Part shown: positions 5,063 through 5,866 of the stretch, piece after piece | How the letters are laid out: every line of letters starts with the position of its first letter | Position numbering within the stretch: position 1 is the stretch's first letter | NCBI GenBank assembly: GCA_003506635.1 | Contig: DNZB01000314.1 | Coordinates: 1,484 to 7,349 of the forward strand | Direction: 5' to 3' | Length of the DNA stretch: 5,866 nt | Origin: Parvularcula sp. | Lineage (GTDB): Bacteria > Pseudomonadota > Alphaproteobacteria > Caulobacterales > Parvularculaceae | Notes under the pieces: model-generated | Told to the model about the DNA's origin: nothing | Databases searched by the model: none | What the model saw: only the letters and a program-made list of their open reading frames with translations | Program-made: the position numbers and the translations under genes

Positions 5063-5866
5063 ATGCGCGCCTTTCGCTCCTTGTTGTTCGTTCCCGGATC
5101 GCGGCCGGACCGATTCGCAAAGGCCGTCGCATCCGGCGCTGACGCTGTTTGCATCGATCTCGAAGACGCAGTCGCGCCAAAAGACAAGGACGCCGCGCGC
5201 AGGGCGACGCTCGAATTTCTGACGATGGCCCATGACGCTTGCGCGGTTGGTTTTCGGATTAACGCTCTATCGACCCTTGAAGGCTTTCGCGACGTGATCG
5301 CCTTCGCCGACAGCGCGGCGAAGCCAACATTCATCATGACGCCAAAAACAGTGTCGGGCGGCGATCTCCATCGTCTCCGTGCCGCGCTTGGCGAACGCTG
5401 CCCCCCGCTTTGGCCGCTCGTTGAGGGGCCAGACGCGCTCCCAGCGCTCGCCGATATCGCAGCCGCCGCGGCGCCTTCGGGGGGCGTCATGCTGGGCGGC
5501 GTCGACTACGCGGCGGCGACAGGCGCAAAAATGGGATGGGACGCGCTCTATCACATCCGCGCGGCAATCGTGGCGGCGACTGCGGCGGCCGGATGCGGCG
5601 CCGTCGATGCGCCTTATCTCAACGCTGCTGACAACGCCGGGCTTGAGGCCGAAACGCGGCGTGTCCGCGACCTTGGGTTCGGCGGGCGCGCCTGCATCCA
5701 TCCGGCCCAGGTTGAGACGATTAACAGGTTGTTCTCGCCGACAGCCGCGGAGCTGTCGAAGGCCGAAAAAATCGCCGCTGCCTTTGCCGCCGCTGGCGGG
5801 GGCGTCGCGCTCCTCGACGGCGAATTGGTTGAGAAGCCCGTCCATGACGCCGCAGCGCGCGCGCTT
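5063..5866 (+). CDS. HpcH/HpaI aldolase / citrate lyase beta-like CoA-ester lyase, 3'-truncated
   Basis: The open frame gives 268 residues and runs off the window. The family (CitE, malyl-CoA and methylmalyl-CoA lyases, and malyl-CoA thioesterase) folds as a TIM barrel and cleaves or hydrolyses 3-hydroxyacyl-CoA esters using Mg2+. Visible blocks are RSLLFVPGSRPDRFAKA (5-21), GADAVCIDLEDAVAPKDKDAAR (25-46, of which D32 and E34-D35 are typical), FRIN (64-67), PLVEGPDAL (118-126) with the probable metal ligand E121, and GGVDYA (145-150) with the probable ligand D148. DAPYLN (182-187) and LGFGGRACIHPAQV (204-217) follow, then a C-terminal DGELVEKP segment (252-259). Family proteins are about 270-290 residues, so only the last residues should be missing. 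The exact substrate cannot be assigned. It is separated from SURF1 by 156 bases and probably unrelated to oxidase assembly. Confidence 0.92.
   Translation, partial: MRAFRSLLFVPGSRPDRFAKAVASGADAVCIDLEDAVAPKDKDAARRATLEFLTMAHDACAVGFRINALSTLEGFRDVIAFADSAAKPTFIMTPKTVSGGDLHRLRAALGERCPPLWPLVEGPDALPALADIAAAAAPSGGVMLGGVDYAAATGAKMGWDALYHIRAAIVAATAAAGCGAVDAPYLNAADNAGLEAETRRVRDLGFGGRACIHPAQVETINRLFSPTAAELSKAEKIAAAFAAAGGGVALLDGELVEKPVHDAAARAL

Noticed and set aside
4903..5845. Minus-strand open frames opposite the gap and the lyase gene (4903-5490, 5267-5845)
   Set aside because: They are antisense to the clear HpcH/HpaI family gene, are low-complexity in Arg/Ser/Ala, and have no family motif.

Overview
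The window is a GC-rich stretch of an alphaproteobacterial genome, and every gene lies on the + strand. Most of it is the assembly and subunit III part of an aa3-type cytochrome c oxidase (cox/cta) locus. The order ctaB, a tiny single-span CoxF-like protein, ctaG, ctaE, DUF983, SURF1 is a layout typical of Alphaproteobacteria, and the proteins resemble that class. The sequence alone does not settle the order or genus.

Layout: (1) 1-744 is the 3' part of ctaB (heme O synthase), whose start lies before the window. (2) 731-886 is a 51-residue membrane protein overlapping the end of ctaB. (3) 883-1458 is ctaG (Cox11, copper delivery to CuB), joined to the small gene by a GTGA overlap. (4) 1471-2178 is a class I SAM-dependent methyltransferase sitting between ctaG and ctaE. 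(5) A gap of about 100 bases holds a candidate promoter, a 10-bp palindrome and a good ribosome binding site. (6) 2280-3254 is ctaE (subunit III), with an enlarged loop. (7) A compact GC-rich hairpin follows its stop codon. (8) 3295-3834 is a lipoprotein of unknown function. (9) 3831-4199 is a DUF983 zinc-ribbon membrane protein. (10) 4196-4906 is SURF1. Genes 8-10 are chained by two consecutive ATGA overlaps. (11) A 156-base gap precedes a HpcH/HpaI (CitE-like) CoA-ester lyase gene that starts at 5063 and runs off the window end. The last gene probably belongs to a separate transcription unit.

How the genes work together: CtaB makes heme O, the precursor of heme a. CtaG delivers copper to subunit I. 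SURF1 helps place heme a. CtaE is a structural subunit. The CoxF-like and DUF983 proteins are regular neighbours whose molecular roles are poorly defined. The methyltransferase and the lipoprotein are the two genes not explained by the core pathway, and they are the most useful leads here. I found no RNA gene, mobile element, CRISPR array or long repeat, and no gene-free stretch over 300 bases. I see no evidence of a wholly new system. The window reads as a conserved respiratory operon with two accessory genes.
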